From positions 186,001-250,000 of the forward strand of contig NZ_NISY01000013.1 in NCBI RefSeq assembly GCF_007595705.1: a stretch of 64,000 nt of DNA, read 5' to 3'. The DNA is from Streptomyces sp. SAJ15 (GTDB lineage Bacteria > Actinomycetota > Actinomycetes > Streptomycetales > Streptomycetaceae). The position numbers were made by a program, and so were the translations under genes. A model generated the notes under the pieces. It searched no databases, was not told the DNA's origin, and saw nothing but the letters and a program-made list of their open reading frames with translations. Below, piece by piece: positions 52,770-61,964 of the stretch. Within the stretch, counting starts at the first letter, position 1. Every line of letters begins with the position of its first letter.

Positions 52770-53771
52770 ATGCGGGCATGGCGAGTACACGAGAACGGCG
52801 AACCGCGCGAGGTGATGCGGCTGGAAGACGTGCCCGAGCCGGTCGCCGGCCCCGGCCAACTGCTGGTGCGGGTGCGGGCGGCCAATGTGAACTTCCCCGA
52901 CGCGCTGCTGTGCCGAGGCCGGTACCAGGTGCGGCCACCGCTGCCGTTCACCCCCGGCGTCGAGCTGTGCGCCGAGGTCCTCGCGGTCGGCGAGGGGGCG
53001 CGGGGCGAGGTCGGGGCGCGCGTCCTGGCCACCCCCGTGCTGCCCGCGGGCGGCTTTGCCGAGCGCGCCGCCGTGTCCGCCGCGAGCGCGCTGCCGGCCC
53101 CGGAGACGCTGGACGACGCCGAGGCCGCCGCGCTCCACATCGGTTACCAGACCGGCTGGTTCGGGCTGCACCGCCGGGCCCGGCTCCAGGCCGGCGAGAC
53201 GCTGCTGGTGCACGCCGCCGCCGGCGGTGTCGGCAGCGCCGCCGTACAACTCGGCAAGGCGGCCGGGGCCACCGTCATCGGTGTCGTCGGCGGCGCCGAG
53301 AAGGCGCGGGCCGCCCGCGAACTGGGCTGCGACCTGGTCGTCGACCGACACGCCGAGGACGTCGTCTCCGCCGTCAAGGAGGCGACCGGCGGTCGGGGCG
53401 CGGACGTCGTCTACGACCCGGTCGGCGGCACGGCCTTCACCCAGTCCACCAAGTGCGTGGCCTTCGAAGGCCGGATCGTGGTCGTCGGCTTCGCCGGCGG
53501 CACCGTCCCCGCCCCGCCGCTCAACCACGTCCTCATCAAGAACTACGCGATCCTCGGCCTGCATTGGGGGCTCTACAACACCCACGACCCGGCCGCGGTG
53601 CGCGCCTGCCACGACGCGCTGACCAAGCTCGCCGCACAGGGCGCCATCGCCCCGCTGGTCAGCGAGCGGGTCCCGTTGGAGGCGGCGGCCGACGCGGTCC
53701 AACGGGTCGCCGACGGCGCCACCACCGGCCGCGTGGTCGTCGTCCCCGGCCTGTCGGGGGAGGCGCGATGA
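52770..53771 (+). CDS. MDR-family NADPH:quinone oxidoreductase-like protein (FadB4-like)
   Basis: A 333-residue zinc-independent medium-chain dehydrogenase/reductase. The N-terminal GroES-like part (VRVRAANVNFPDALLCRGRY) and the NADPH-binding motif HAAAGGVGSAAVQLGKAAGA near 148-167 are plain, and no structural zinc cysteines are present. GGAGG precedes the ATG at 52770. It is coupled (ATGA) to two acyl-CoA dehydrogenase genes. The order oxidoreductase, dehydrogenase, dehydrogenase recalls mycobacterial fadB4-fadE23-fadE24. A role in acyl-CoA metabolism is inferred. Confidence 0.85.
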   Translation: MRAWRVHENGEPREVMRLEDVPEPVAGPGQLLVRVRAANVNFPDALLCRGRYQVRPPLPFTPGVELCAEVLAVGEGARGEVGARVLATPVLPAGGFAERAAVSAASALPAPETLDDAEAAALHIGYQTGWFGLHRRARLQAGETLLVHAAAGGVGSAAVQLGKAAGATVIGVVGGAEKARAARELGCDLVVDRHAEDVVSAVKEATGGRGADVVYDPVGGTAFTQSTKCVAFEGRIVVVGFAGGTVPAPPLNHVLIKNYAILGLHWGLYNTHDPAAVRACHDALTKLAAQGAIAPLVSERVPLEAAADAVQRVADGATTGRVVVVPGLSGEAR

Positions 53772-55072
53772 CCCACGACGAGGCGATGACCCACGACAAC
53801 CCGCGGCCGAGCGGCGGAGCCGACGGCGGTGGTGCCGATGTCGGTGGGGTCGACGGCGGTGGTGCCGATGTCGGTGGGGTCGACGGCGGCGGCACCGACG
53901 CAGACCAGGCGCGCCACAGGGTGCGCGAGCTGCTGGCCGCCCATCCGCCCGCGACCACCCCTCGGCTCGACTTCCTGCGCGCCCGCTTCGACGCCGGACT
54001 GGCCTGGGTGCACTACCCCGAGGGCCTCGGCGGACTGGGCGCGCCGCGCGCCCTCCAGACCGTGGTGGACGCGGAGTTGGCGGCGGCCGGCGCCCCCGAC
54101 AACGAGCCCCGCCGGATCGGGATCGGACTCGGCATGGCCGCCCCGACCATCCTCGGCTACGGCACCGACGAGCAGCGCCGCCGACTGCTGCGCCCGCTGT
54201 GGACCGGGGAGGAGGTGTGGTGCCAGCTGTTCAGCGAGCCGGGCGCCGGCTCCGACCTCGCCGCGCTCGCCACCCGTGCGGTACGGGACGGCGACGACTG
54301 GGTGGTGGACGGCCAGAAGGTGTGGACGTCCAGCGCGCACCTCGCCCGCTGGGCGATCCTCATCGCCCGCACCGACCCCGAACTGCCCAAGCACCGCGGC
54401 ATCACGTACTTCGTCTGCGACATGACCCACCCCGGGGTCGAGGTCAGGCCGCTGCGGCAGATCACCGGCGAGGCCGAGTTCAACGAGGTCTTCCTCACCG
54501 GGGTGCGGATCCCCGACAGCGCGCGGCTGGGCCCGGTCGGCGAGGGCTGGCGGGTGGCCCAGACCACCCTGATGAACGAGCGGGTCGCCATCGGCGGCGG
54601 CCGCGTCCCGCGCGAGGGTGGCATGATCGGCATCGTCGCCGACACCTGGCGCGACCGCCCCGAACTCCGCACCCACGACCTGCATCAGCGCCTGCTGCGG
54701 CTGTGGGTGGAGGCCGAGGTCGCGCGGCTGGCGGGCGAGCGGCTCGGCCAGCGGCTCGCCCACGGCCAGCCGGGTCCCGAGGGGTCGGCCATGAAGCTCG
54801 CCTTCGCCCGGCTCAACCAGGAGATCAGCGGACTGGAGGTCGAGCTGCTCGGGGAAGAGGGCCTCGGCTACGACGACTGGACACTACGCCGCCCCGAACT
54901 CGTCGACTTCACCGGGCGCGAGGCGGGCTACCGCTATCTGCGCGCCAAGGGCAACTCGATCGAGGGCGGCACCTCGGAGGTGCTGCTGAACATCGTCGCC
55001 GAACGGGTGCTCGGGCTGCCGCCGGAGCCACGCGCCGACAAGGACGTCCCATGGAAGGACCTGCCGCGATGA
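53768..55072 (+). CDS. acyl-CoA dehydrogenase with repetitive N-terminus
   Basis: A 434-residue acyl-CoA dehydrogenase. The flavin and substrate motifs are intact (WCQLFSEPGAGSDLAAL; GQKVWTSSAHLARW; KGNSIEGGTSEVLLNIVAERVLGLP). The ATG at 53768 overlaps the previous stop; the first 45 residues are a Gly/Asp/Val repeat encoded by two exact 30-nt copies (53821-53850, 53851-53880) and a partial third. This segment is not part of the family fold. It is coupled to the next dehydrogenase gene (ATGA), and the two may form a hetero-oligomer. Confidence 0.88.
   Translation: MTHDEAMTHDNPRPSGGADGGGADVGGVDGGGADVGGVDGGGTDADQARHRVRELLAAHPPATTPRLDFLRARFDAGLAWVHYPEGLGGLGAPRALQTVVDAELAAAGAPDNEPRRIGIGLGMAAPTILGYGTDEQRRRLLRPLWTGEEVWCQLFSEPGAGSDLAALATRAVRDGDDWVVDGQKVWTSSAHLARWAILIARTDPELPKHRGITYFVCDMTHPGVEVRPLRQITGEAEFNEVFLTGVRIPDSARLGPVGEGWRVAQTTLMNERVAIGGGRVPREGGMIGIVADTWRDRPELRTHDLHQRLLRLWVEAEVARLAGERLGQRLAHGQPGPEGSAMKLAFARLNQEISGLEVELLGEEGLGYDDWTLRRPELVDFTGREAGYRYLRAKGNSIEGGTSEVLLNIVAERVLGLPPEPRADKDVPWKDLPR
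53821..53900 (+). repeat. 30-nt tandem repeat in coding sequence
   Basis: Two exact 30-nt copies followed by a degenerate partial one, coding for DGGGADVGGV units at the start of an acyl-CoA dehydrogenase. Confidence 0.85.
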
Positions 55073-56322
55073 GCACGCCCCGTTCGGAAGCGTCCCGTTC
55101 CGACGCGCCCCGTTCCGAAACCCCCCGACCCGAAGCCCACCGCCCCGAAGCACCCCGAGCCGACGCACTTCGCCCCGACGTGCCCCGGGCTGGGACTCCG
55201 CACCCCGCCGACCTGCTCTACTCCGAGGCCGAGGAGGACCTCCGGGCGGCCGTGCGGGCACTGCTCGACGATCGCTGCCCGCCGGCCGCCGTGCTCGCCG
55301 CGGCCGAGGCGGGACGCCCGTACGACGCCCCGCTGTGGGACACGCTCGGCCGCGACATCGGCGCGGCCGGGCTGCTGGTGCCCGAGAAGCTGGGCGGGCA
55401 GGGCGCCACCGCGCGGGAGGCGGCCGTGGTCCTGGAGGAGCTCGGCCGTTCCGTCGCACCGCTGCCGTACCTCACCAGTGCCGTCCTCGCGGTGCGGACC
55501 CTGCTCGGCTGCGACCCCGAGGCGGAGGAGGAGGTGCGGGGTCTGCTCGGCCGGCTCGCCGCCGGCCGCGCCACCGCCGCCCTGGCCGTGCCGCTCTCCA
55601 CCGCCCCCGGCGGCGCGCCGCGGCCGACCGTACGGGCCGACGCCGACGGGCGACTCACCGGGCGGGTCACCGGCGTGGCCGGGGCGATCGGCGCGAGCAC
55701 GCTGCTGGTCCCCGCCGACAGCGGGCTGTACGCCGTGGCCGCGGACGCCGCCGGGGTCCGGACCACCCCGGTCACCTCCCTGGACCTCACCCGCCCGCTC
55801 GCCACCGTCGACCTCGACCGGGCGGCCGCCCGGCGGCTGGCGCCGGCGGAACGCGCCGCGGCCGCGGTCGACCGCGCGCTGCTCACCGGCGCCGGGCTGC
55901 TCGCCTCCGAACAGCTGGGCCTCGCCGAGTGGTGCCTGGCGGAGACCGTGCGGCACACCCGCGAGCGGCACCAGTTCGGCCGGCCCATCGGCTCCTTCCA
56001 GGCGCTCAAGCACCGGATGGCCGCGCTCTGGCTGGAGCTGGTCTCCGCGCGGGCCGCGGCCCGCAACGCGGCCGACGCGCTGGCCGCCGACAGCCCCGAC
56101 ACCCCGGTGGCGGTCGCGGTCGCACAGGCGTACTGCGCCCGCGTCGCCGTGCACGCCGCCGAGGAGTGCGTCCAACTGCACGGTGGCATCGGGATGACCT
56201 GGGAACACCCCGCGCACCTCTACCTCAAGCGCGCCAAGAGTGCGGAGATCGCGCTGGGCACCCCCGGCCGGCATCGCGAGCGCCTCGCCGTCCTGGTCGG
56301 CATCCCGTCCCCCACCAGCTGA
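55069..56322 (+). CDS. acyl-CoA dehydrogenase with R-x-[ED]-x-P repeats at the N-terminus
   Basis: A 417-residue acyl-CoA dehydrogenase of the divergent, short-N-domain type. The C-terminal half is typical (RHQFGRPIGSFQALKHRMAA; CVQLHGGIGMTWEHPAHLYL). Residues about 4-46 are eight five-residue units such as RSEAS, RSDAP and RPEAP, from 15-nt repeats at 55081-55200. The start overlaps the previous stop (ATGA). It is the last gene of the three-gene operon and is followed by a clear terminator. Its natural substrate is unknown. Confidence 0.87.
   Translation: MSTPRSEASRSDAPRSETPRPEAHRPEAPRADALRPDVPRAGTPHPADLLYSEAEEDLRAAVRALLDDRCPPAAVLAAAEAGRPYDAPLWDTLGRDIGAAGLLVPEKLGGQGATAREAAVVLEELGRSVAPLPYLTSAVLAVRTLLGCDPEAEEEVRGLLGRLAAGRATAALAVPLSTAPGGAPRPTVRADADGRLTGRVTGVAGAIGASTLLVPADSGLYAVAADAAGVRTTPVTSLDLTRPLATVDLDRAAARRLAPAERAAAAVDRALLTGAGLLASEQLGLAEWCLAETVRHTRERHQFGRPIGSFQALKHRMAALWLELVSARAAARNAADALAADSPDTPVAVAVAQAYCARVAVHAAEECVQLHGGIGMTWEHPAHLYLKRAKSAEIALGTPGRHRERLAVLVGIPSPTS
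55081..55200 (+). repeat. 15-nt degenerate tandem repeat in coding sequence
   Basis: Eight imperfect 15-nt units encoding R[SPA][ED]x[PSHL] at the N-terminus of the dehydrogenase. Confidence 0.75.
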
Positions 56323-56330
56323 AACGCTCA

Positions 56331-56370
56331 GGCCGGCACCGACCCGGAGCTTTCCGGCCCGGTGCCGGCC
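56331..56370 (+). terminator. terminator hairpin
   Basis: GGCCGGCACCG (56331-56341) pairs perfectly with CGGTGCCGGCC (56360-56370), just after the last dehydrogenase gene. The next gene on the strand has its own promoter and operator. Confidence 0.75.
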
Positions 56371-56391
56371 CACCCCTGGCCGTGAGGTTTA

Positions 56392-56410
56392 ATTGCAAAC
56401 TGTTCGCAAT
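56392..56410. promoter_or_regulatory. Nur-type (nickel-responsive Fur family) operator
   Basis: ATTGCAAACTGTTCGCAAT contains TTGCAA-N5-TCGCAA, one base from the Streptomyces Nur consensus TTGCAA-N5-TTGCAA. It lies 32 nt upstream of the binding-protein ATG, in the only AT-rich stretch of the region. Binding has not been shown for this sequence. Confidence 0.7.
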
Positions 56411-56441
56411 AAAGCAAGATCTTCAGCAGGGGTGTGGGGGC

Positions 56442-58031
56442 ATGACGGCCCGGACGATACGGACGGTGGCCGCCGCGGTGACGGCGGCGACTCTACTGGC
56501 GGGCGCCACGGCCTGCTCGACGCCGAGTGACAGCAAGGGCGGTGGCACCGAGGCCCTCGTCGTCGGCATCGCCAACGAACCGGAGACCCTCAACCCCCTC
56601 CTCGGCTTCGGCAAGGACGGCAACTCCAAGATCTTCGAGGGGCTGCTCCGCCACGACGCCGGGATGAGGCTCGTCCCCGCCCTCGCCGCCGCCCTGCCCA
56701 AGGTCTCCGACGACGGCCGGACCTACACGTACCCCCTCCGCCGGGGCGTGAACTTCAGCGACGGCGAGCCGCTGACCGCCGACGACGTGGTCTTCACCTA
56801 CCAGACCATCCTCGACAAGAAGACCAACAACCCCTCCAAGGGGGAGCTGGACGCCATCGAGTCGGTCCGCGCCAAGGGCGACGACACCGTGGTCTTCACC
56901 CTGAAGTACCCCTACGCGGCCTTCGCCGAGCGCACCGTGCTGCCCATCGCCCCCGAACACGCCGCGGGCGGGCAGAACGTCAACACCGGCCCCTTCAACA
57001 CCGCGCCCGTCGGCACCGGCCCGTACATGCTCACCCACTGGAGCAAGGGCGAGAAGATCAGCTTCAAGGCCAACCCGCACTACTGGGGCGGCACGCCGAA
57101 GGTGAAGAAGCTCACCATGGCGATCATCAAGGACGACGACATGCGCGCCACCCGGCTGCGCTCCGGCGACCTGGACGGCGCGATCCTGCCGCCCAACCTC
57201 GCCAAGACCTTCGCCAAGGACAAGAGCAAGCGGACCATCACCGCCAAGACCACCGACTTCCGCGCCGTCACCCTCCCCACCGACAACGAGGTCACCGGCG
57301 ACACGGCGGTGCGCCGGGCCCTCGACCTCGCCGTGGACCGCCGCGCGATGGTCGACGCCATCCTCGAAGGCGCCGGTACGGAGGCCTACGGCCCGGTGCC
57401 CGGCGGCAGCCGGTGGTTCGCCAAGGGCACCGAGCGCGCACACGACCTCGCCCAGGCCCAGCGGATCCTGGACGAGGCCGGCTGGAAGCCCGGCGAGGAC
57501 GGCGTCCGGGAGAAGGACGGACAGCCCGCCGCCTTCACCCTCTGGTACCCCTCCGGCGACAAGCTCCGCCAGGAACACGCCCTCGCCTTCGCCGCCGACG
57601 CCAAGAAGGCCGGCATCAAGGCGACCGTGCAGAGCGGCACCTGGGAGGTCATCGAGCCCCGGATGAAGAAGGACGCGGTGCTCGCCGGCGGCGGCAACCC
57701 CGCCGACCCGGACTTCGACCTGTACAACCTGCTCCACTCCGCCCTCGCCGGCGACGGCTTCAACAACATGGCGCGCTACGCCAACCCCGACGTCGACCGG
57801 GCCCTGGAGGAAGGCCGGCGCAGCGGCGACCAGGCCGAGCGCAAGCGCGCCTACGACACCGTCCAGCGCGAGCTCGAGGACGACCCCGGCTATGTCTTCC
57901 TCACCCACGTCGACCACCGCTATGTGATGCGGGACGCCTGGGACGGCCCGAGCACCCAGGTCGAGCCGCACGACCACGGCCTGGGGGCCGGCCCGTGGTG
58001 GGACGTCGAGGACTGGGCGCCGAAGAGGTGA
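56442..58031 (+). CDS. nikA: nickel (or peptide/opine) ABC transporter substrate-binding lipoprotein
   Basis: A 529-residue family 5 solute-binding protein. The signal ends in a Cys after GATA (residue 25), a probable lipidation site. Typical segments are VVGIANEPETLNPLL, YTYPLRRGVNFSDGEPLTADDVVFTY and GTGPYMLTHWSKGEKISFK. Family 5 proteins bind peptides, opines or nickel. The Nur-type operator upstream and the NikABCDE gene order favour nickel. It starts a five-gene operon in which every junction overlaps. Confidence 0.82.
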   Translation: MTARTIRTVAAAVTAATLLAGATACSTPSDSKGGGTEALVVGIANEPETLNPLLGFGKDGNSKIFEGLLRHDAGMRLVPALAAALPKVSDDGRTYTYPLRRGVNFSDGEPLTADDVVFTYQTILDKKTNNPSKGELDAIESVRAKGDDTVVFTLKYPYAAFAERTVLPIAPEHAAGGQNVNTGPFNTAPVGTGPYMLTHWSKGEKISFKANPHYWGGTPKVKKLTMAIIKDDDMRATRLRSGDLDGAILPPNLAKTFAKDKSKRTITAKTTDFRAVTLPTDNEVTGDTAVRRALDLAVDRRAMVDAILEGAGTEAYGPVPGGSRWFAKGTERAHDLAQAQRILDEAGWKPGEDGVREKDGQPAAFTLWYPSGDKLRQEHALAFAADAKKAGIKATVQSGTWEVIEPRMKKDAVLAGGGNPADPDFDLYNLLHSALAGDGFNNMARYANPDVDRALEEGRRSGDQAERKRAYDTVQRELEDDPGYVFLTHVDHRYVMRDAWDGPSTQVEPHDHGLGAGPWWDVEDWAPKR

Positions 58032-59035
58032 CGCCCCGCCAGACCGGCCCCCGGCTGCCCTGGGGGCCGATGGCGCGCATGGCGGGGCGGCGGCTGCTGT
58101 TCGCCGTCCCGGTCCTCCTCGCCGTCACCTTCGGCGTCTTCGCCATCGCCGCCGCGTCGCCCTTCGACCCCGCGCGCGCCTACGCGGGGTCGGCCGGGCT
58201 GAGCGCCGGGCAGGACACCCTCGACCAGCTCCGCGTCAACCTGCACGCCGACGACCCGTTCACCGTCCGCTGGTGGCGCTGGCTCACCGCCGCGTTCCAC
58301 GGCGACCTCGGCGACTCCAGCGCGCTGCGCCAGCCCGTCTCCCAGGTCATCGGCGAGCGCATCGGCTGGTCCGTGCTGCTGTGCGCGGTCGCCTTCACGC
58401 TCGCCCTCGTCCTCGGCACCCTGCTGGGCGTGCTCGCGGCCCGCCGTCGCGGCGGCCTCCTGGACCGCGCGGTCACCGGCGCCGCGTACGCCCTCGAAGC
58501 GGCGCCGCCGTTCTGGATCGGGCTGCTCGCCGTCTGGTTCTTCGCGCTCAGGCTCGGCGCGCTCCCGGCCGGCGGCCTCACCGACACCGGCAGCGACATC
58601 GTCACCGCCGACCAGGTCGCCCGCCATCTGGTGCTGCCCGCCGCCGTGCTGGCGGTCTCCCAGCTCCCGTGGTTCGTGCTGTACGTGCGGCAGGGCGTCG
58701 GCGACGCGCTGGAGGAGGACCCGGTGCGCGGCGCCCGCGCCCGCGGACTGAGCGAGCGCACCGTGGTGCTCCGGCACGCCCTGCGCAGCGGACTGCTGCC
58801 GGTGCTGACCCTCGTCGGCTCCCGGGTGCCCGAGCTGATCACCGGGGCGCTGCTGGTGGAGACCGTCTTCAGCTGGCCGGGCATCGCCTCCGCCACCGTC
58901 GAGGCCGCCACCAGTGTCGACTTCCCGCTGCTGGCCGCCCTCACGGTGTTGGCCACCGCCGCCGTGCTGGCCGGCAATCTCCTCTCCGACCTGCTGTACG
59001 GTCTGGCCGACCCGAGGGTGGGGTTCGATGGCTGA
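58028..59035 (+). CDS. nikB: ABC transporter permease NikB-like
   Basis: A 335-residue permease of the DppB/NikB group. The first transmembrane segment (RRLLFAVPVLLAVTFGVFAI) begins near residue 22, a large outside loop follows (about 45-100), and five further segments end at about 325. The EAA-like loop is EEDPVRGARARGLSERTVVL. The GTG at 58028 overlaps the previous stop (GTGA); longer frames in the region are shadows. Forms the channel with the next gene. Confidence 0.85.
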   Translation: MTPRQTGPRLPWGPMARMAGRRLLFAVPVLLAVTFGVFAIAAASPFDPARAYAGSAGLSAGQDTLDQLRVNLHADDPFTVRWWRWLTAAFHGDLGDSSALRQPVSQVIGERIGWSVLLCAVAFTLALVLGTLLGVLAARRRGGLLDRAVTGAAYALEAAPPFWIGLLAVWFFALRLGALPAGGLTDTGSDIVTADQVARHLVLPAAVLAVSQLPWFVLYVRQGVGDALEEDPVRGARARGLSERTVVLRHALRSGLLPVLTLVGSRVPELITGALLVETVFSWPGIASATVEAATSVDFPLLAALTVLATAAVLAGNLLSDLLYGLADPRVGFDG

Positions 59036-60026
59036 CCGCCTCCCCGGGGAGCCGGCGAAGACCACCGACGCGCCCGGCACGGCGTCCACGCCCGGCACGG
59101 TCTCCGCCCCCGGCACGGTCTCCGCGCCCGGCACCGGGGCCGGGTTCGCGTCCGGCGCCGAGGCGCCGGTGGTCTGGCGTGACCGGGGCCGGGCGCGAGA
59201 CGGCTTCCGTACGCTGCGTGTGCGCGTGTCGGCCGTGCTGGTCGCGGTCGTGGTGCTGGCGGTGTTGTTGGTGCCGGCGCTGGTGCCGCTGGACGAGCAG
59301 GCCGTCGATCTGACGTCCAAGCTGCTGCCGCCGTCGGCCGCGCACCCCTTCGGCACCGACGACGTCGGCCGCGACCTGCTGCTGCGCAGCGTCTACGGGC
59401 TGCGCGTCTCACTGCTGGTGGGCGTGGTCGCGGCGCTGGTCGCCACGCTCGTCGGCACCGCGATCGGCGCCCTCGCCGGGGCCCTCGGGGGCTGGGCCGA
59501 CCGGCTGCTGATGCGGCTCGTGGACCTCTTCTCCTCGGTGCCCCATCTGCTGCTGGGCATCTTCGTGGTCGCCATGTTCCGGCCGGGCATCTGGCCGGTG
59601 ATCGCCTCCGTGGCGCTGACCCACTGGCTGTCCACCGCCCGGATCGTGCGTGCCGAGGTGCTCTCGCTGCGCTCGCGCCCGTACGTCGACGCGGCGATCT
59701 CCGGCGGCGCCTCGCGCTGGCGCGTCGCCGTGCGCCATCTGCTCCCCGGTGTCGCTCCGCAGGCCGGTCTCGCCGCCGTGCTCATGGTCCCGCACGCCAT
59801 CTGGCACGAGTCGGCGCTCTCCTTCCTCGGGCTGGGGCTGCCGGCCCACGAGGCGAGCCTCGGCACGATGGTGCAGAGCGCGCGAGGCTCGCTGCTCGCC
59901 GGTGACTGGTGGCCGACGCTGTTCCCGGGCCTGTTCATCATCGTCCCCACCCTCGCCATCGCCGGCCTCGCGGGCGCCTGGCGGGAGCGGATCAACCCGC
60001 GCCGGCGATCGGAGCTGATGCTGTGA
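59028..60026 (+). CDS. nikC: ABC transporter permease NikC-like
   Basis: A 332-residue permease of the DppC/NikC group with six transmembrane segments. HPFGTDDVGRDLLLRSVYGLR and ESALSFLGLGLPAHEASLG are typical. The first 45 residues are a cytoplasmic tail of Pro/Gly/Thr repeats (APGT units, 59070-59135), an addition unusual for the family. The ATG at 59028 overlaps nikB by 8 nt. Confidence 0.85.
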   Translation: MADRLPGEPAKTTDAPGTASTPGTVSAPGTVSAPGTGAGFASGAEAPVVWRDRGRARDGFRTLRVRVSAVLVAVVVLAVLLVPALVPLDEQAVDLTSKLLPPSAAHPFGTDDVGRDLLLRSVYGLRVSLLVGVVAALVATLVGTAIGALAGALGGWADRLLMRLVDLFSSVPHLLLGIFVVAMFRPGIWPVIASVALTHWLSTARIVRAEVLSLRSRPYVDAAISGGASRWRVAVRHLLPGVAPQAGLAAVLMVPHAIWHESALSFLGLGLPAHEASLGTMVQSARGSLLAGDWWPTLFPGLFIIVPTLAIAGLAGAWRERINPRRRSELML

Positions 60027-61084
60027 TGACCCCGTCCCGGCGCCTCGCCGCGAAGGAGCGCCCCGCGCGGGGAGCCCCCGTGAACAGTGCCGCCGCGAAG
60101 GGCGCCCCCGGAGACGACGTCCCCCTGAAGGCGGTGTCGGGCGCGCCCGTGCTCAGCGTGCGCGACCTGTCCGTGCGCTTCCGGATGCGCGGCGGCCGGC
60201 ATGTGGCGGCCGTGAGCGGGGTCGGCTTCGACCTGGCGCCGGGGGAGTGCCTGGCGCTGGTGGGCGAGAGCGGCTGCGGCAAGTCCGTGCTCGCCTCGGC
60301 GCTGCTCGGGCTGCTGCCCGGCAACGCCCAGACGGCGGGCAGCGCCCTGCTGGACGGGCTCGACCTGCTCGCCGCCGACGAGCGCACCCTGGCCCGCACC
60401 GTGCGCGGCCGCCGGGTGGGCCTGGTGCCGCAGAGCCCCGCGGCCCACCTCACCCCGGTGCGCACCGTGCGCGCGCAGCTGGAGGAGACCGTACGGGAGC
60501 TGACCGGCACCGCGCGGGCGGAGCTACGGGCCGCCGCCGAGGCGGCCGCCGCGCGGGCGGCGTTCCCCGCCGACCACCTGGACCGCTATCCGCACCAGCT
60601 CTCCGGCGGCCTGGCCCAGCGCGCCGCCACCGCGCTCGCCCTGGTGGGCGACGCGCCCCTGCTGCTCGCCGACGAGCCGACGACGGGGCTCGACCGCGAC
60701 CTGGTGGAGCACACCGTCGACGAGCTGCGCCGGCACACCGACGACGGACGGGCGCTGCTGATCATCACCCATGACCTGGCGGCCGCGGAGCGGATCGCGG
60801 ACCGGGTGGCGGTCATGTACGCGGGTCGCGTCGTCGAGATCGCCGACGCGACCGCCTTCTTCGGCACCCCCGGCCCCCGCCACCCGTACGCGCGCGGGCT
60901 GCTCGCCGCGCTCCCCGAACGGGACTTCACGCCGATCCCCGGCATGCCGCCGGAGCTCGGCGCGCTCCCCGCCGGCTGCGCCTTCGCCGCCCGCTGCGAC
61001 CGGGCCACCGAGGTCTGCGGCACGCTCCCGGCGCCGCGCGACGGCGTCGCCTGCCACCACGCCATGGAGGCCGCCCGTGCTTGA
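60026..61084 (+). CDS. nikD: ABC transporter ATP-binding protein NikD-like
   Basis: A 352-residue ATPase. Walker A GESGCGKS lies near residue 85, the signature LSGGLAQR near 192 and Walker B LLLADEPT near 212. The C-terminal oligopeptide-transporter extension with cysteines (CAFAARCDRATEVCGTLP) is present. The signature reads LSGGLAQR rather than LSGGxxQR with Gln-Arg at the usual spacing, which is within normal variation. The ATG at 60026 overlaps the nikC stop by one base; about 45 variable residues precede the ATPase domain. Confidence 0.86.
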   Translation: MTPSRRLAAKERPARGAPVNSAAAKGAPGDDVPLKAVSGAPVLSVRDLSVRFRMRGGRHVAAVSGVGFDLAPGECLALVGESGCGKSVLASALLGLLPGNAQTAGSALLDGLDLLAADERTLARTVRGRRVGLVPQSPAAHLTPVRTVRAQLEETVRELTGTARAELRAAAEAAAARAAFPADHLDRYPHQLSGGLAQRAATALALVGDAPLLLADEPTTGLDRDLVEHTVDELRRHTDDGRALLIITHDLAAAERIADRVAVMYAGRVVEIADATAFFGTPGPRHPYARGLLAALPERDFTPIPGMPPELGALPAGCAFAARCDRATEVCGTLPAPRDGVACHHAMEAARA

Positions 61085-61757
61085 GCTCCGCGAGATCACC
61101 GCCGGATACGACCGGCGGGCCCCCGTCGTCCGGGGCGTGTCGCTGAGCGTCGCCCCCGGTGAGGCGGTCGGGCTGCTCGGCCCCAGCGGCTGCGGCAAGT
61201 CGACGCTGGCGCGGGTCGCCGCCCTGCTGCACCGCCCGGACGCGGGCACCGTCGTCCTCGACGGGGAGCCGGTGCGCGGCTGGCGGCACCGCGCCCCCCG
61301 CGCCCAGCGCACCGCCTACGGGGTGGTCTTCCAGCAGCCGCGGCTCTCCGCCGATCCGCGACTGTCGCTGCACGCCCTGATCGCCGAGCCGCTCCGCGCC
61401 ACCGGCCGGCGCGCGGAGGCCACCGCGCGGGTGGCCGAACTCGCCGACGCGGTCGGGCTCTCCGCCGAACTGCTCGCCCGGCGACCGCACGAGGTCAGCG
61501 ACGGACAGCTGCAACGCGCCTGTCTGGCACGGGCCCTGGTGCTCCGCCCACGCTGGCTGGTCTGCGACGAGATGACCGCGATGCTGGACGCGTCGACCAC
61601 CGCCGCGCTCGTCGCCGTGGTCGAGGAGTACCGCCGCGAGACCGGCGCCGGGCTGCTCGCCGTCGGCCACGACCCCGCGCTGCTGGACCGCTGGTGCGAC
61701 CGTGAGGTCGCCTGGAGTTCCCTGTCGGCAGACGGTTGCCGAGCATCCCGCGGATGA
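61077..61757 (+). CDS. nikE: ABC transporter ATP-binding protein NikE-like
   Basis: A 226-residue ATPase that pairs with the previous one. Walker A GPSGCGKST is near residue 38, the signature is VSDGQLQR (Asp for the usual second Gly) and Walker B is WLVCDEMTAMLD, where the usual Pro after Glu is Met. These changes are seen in NikE-like proteins. It lacks the long C-terminal extension of the partner. The GTG at 61077 overlaps nikD by 8 nt. It ends the transporter operon. Confidence 0.84.
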   Translation: MLELREITAGYDRRAPVVRGVSLSVAPGEAVGLLGPSGCGKSTLARVAALLHRPDAGTVVLDGEPVRGWRHRAPRAQRTAYGVVFQQPRLSADPRLSLHALIAEPLRATGRRAEATARVAELADAVGLSAELLARRPHEVSDGQLQRACLARALVLRPRWLVCDEMTAMLDASTTAALVAVVEEYRRETGAGLLAVGHDPALLDRWCDREVAWSSLSADGCRASRG

Positions 61758-61908
61758 ACCTTCGGCCGATGTCCCCGCCGGTGTCGCCTCGTGAGAGTGC
61801 CTCCGCGTGGACGAGCCGCTGCCCCGCCCCGAGGGTCGTGATCGGAGAGAAGGCCGCCGACCTGATCCGCCGGGGCGACTGACCGCGAGTCCCAGGCGGC
61901 CGACAGGA

Positions 61909-61939
61909 GGAGGGCGGCGCGCGCCGTGTGCCGCCCTCC
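61909..61939. terminator. bidirectional terminator hairpin
   Basis: GGAGGGCGGC (61909-61918) and GCCGCCCTCC (61930-61939), perfect 10-bp stem with an 11-nt loop, between the convergent nikE and udgX genes. Confidence 0.8.
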
Positions 61940-61964
61940 CCACCCGGCCGGGGCCGGTGCGTCG

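Noticed and set aside
61754..61882. 43-codon frame after nikE
   Set aside because: It has ATG and TGA but no ribosome site, no recognisable motif and mixed composition. Probably chance.
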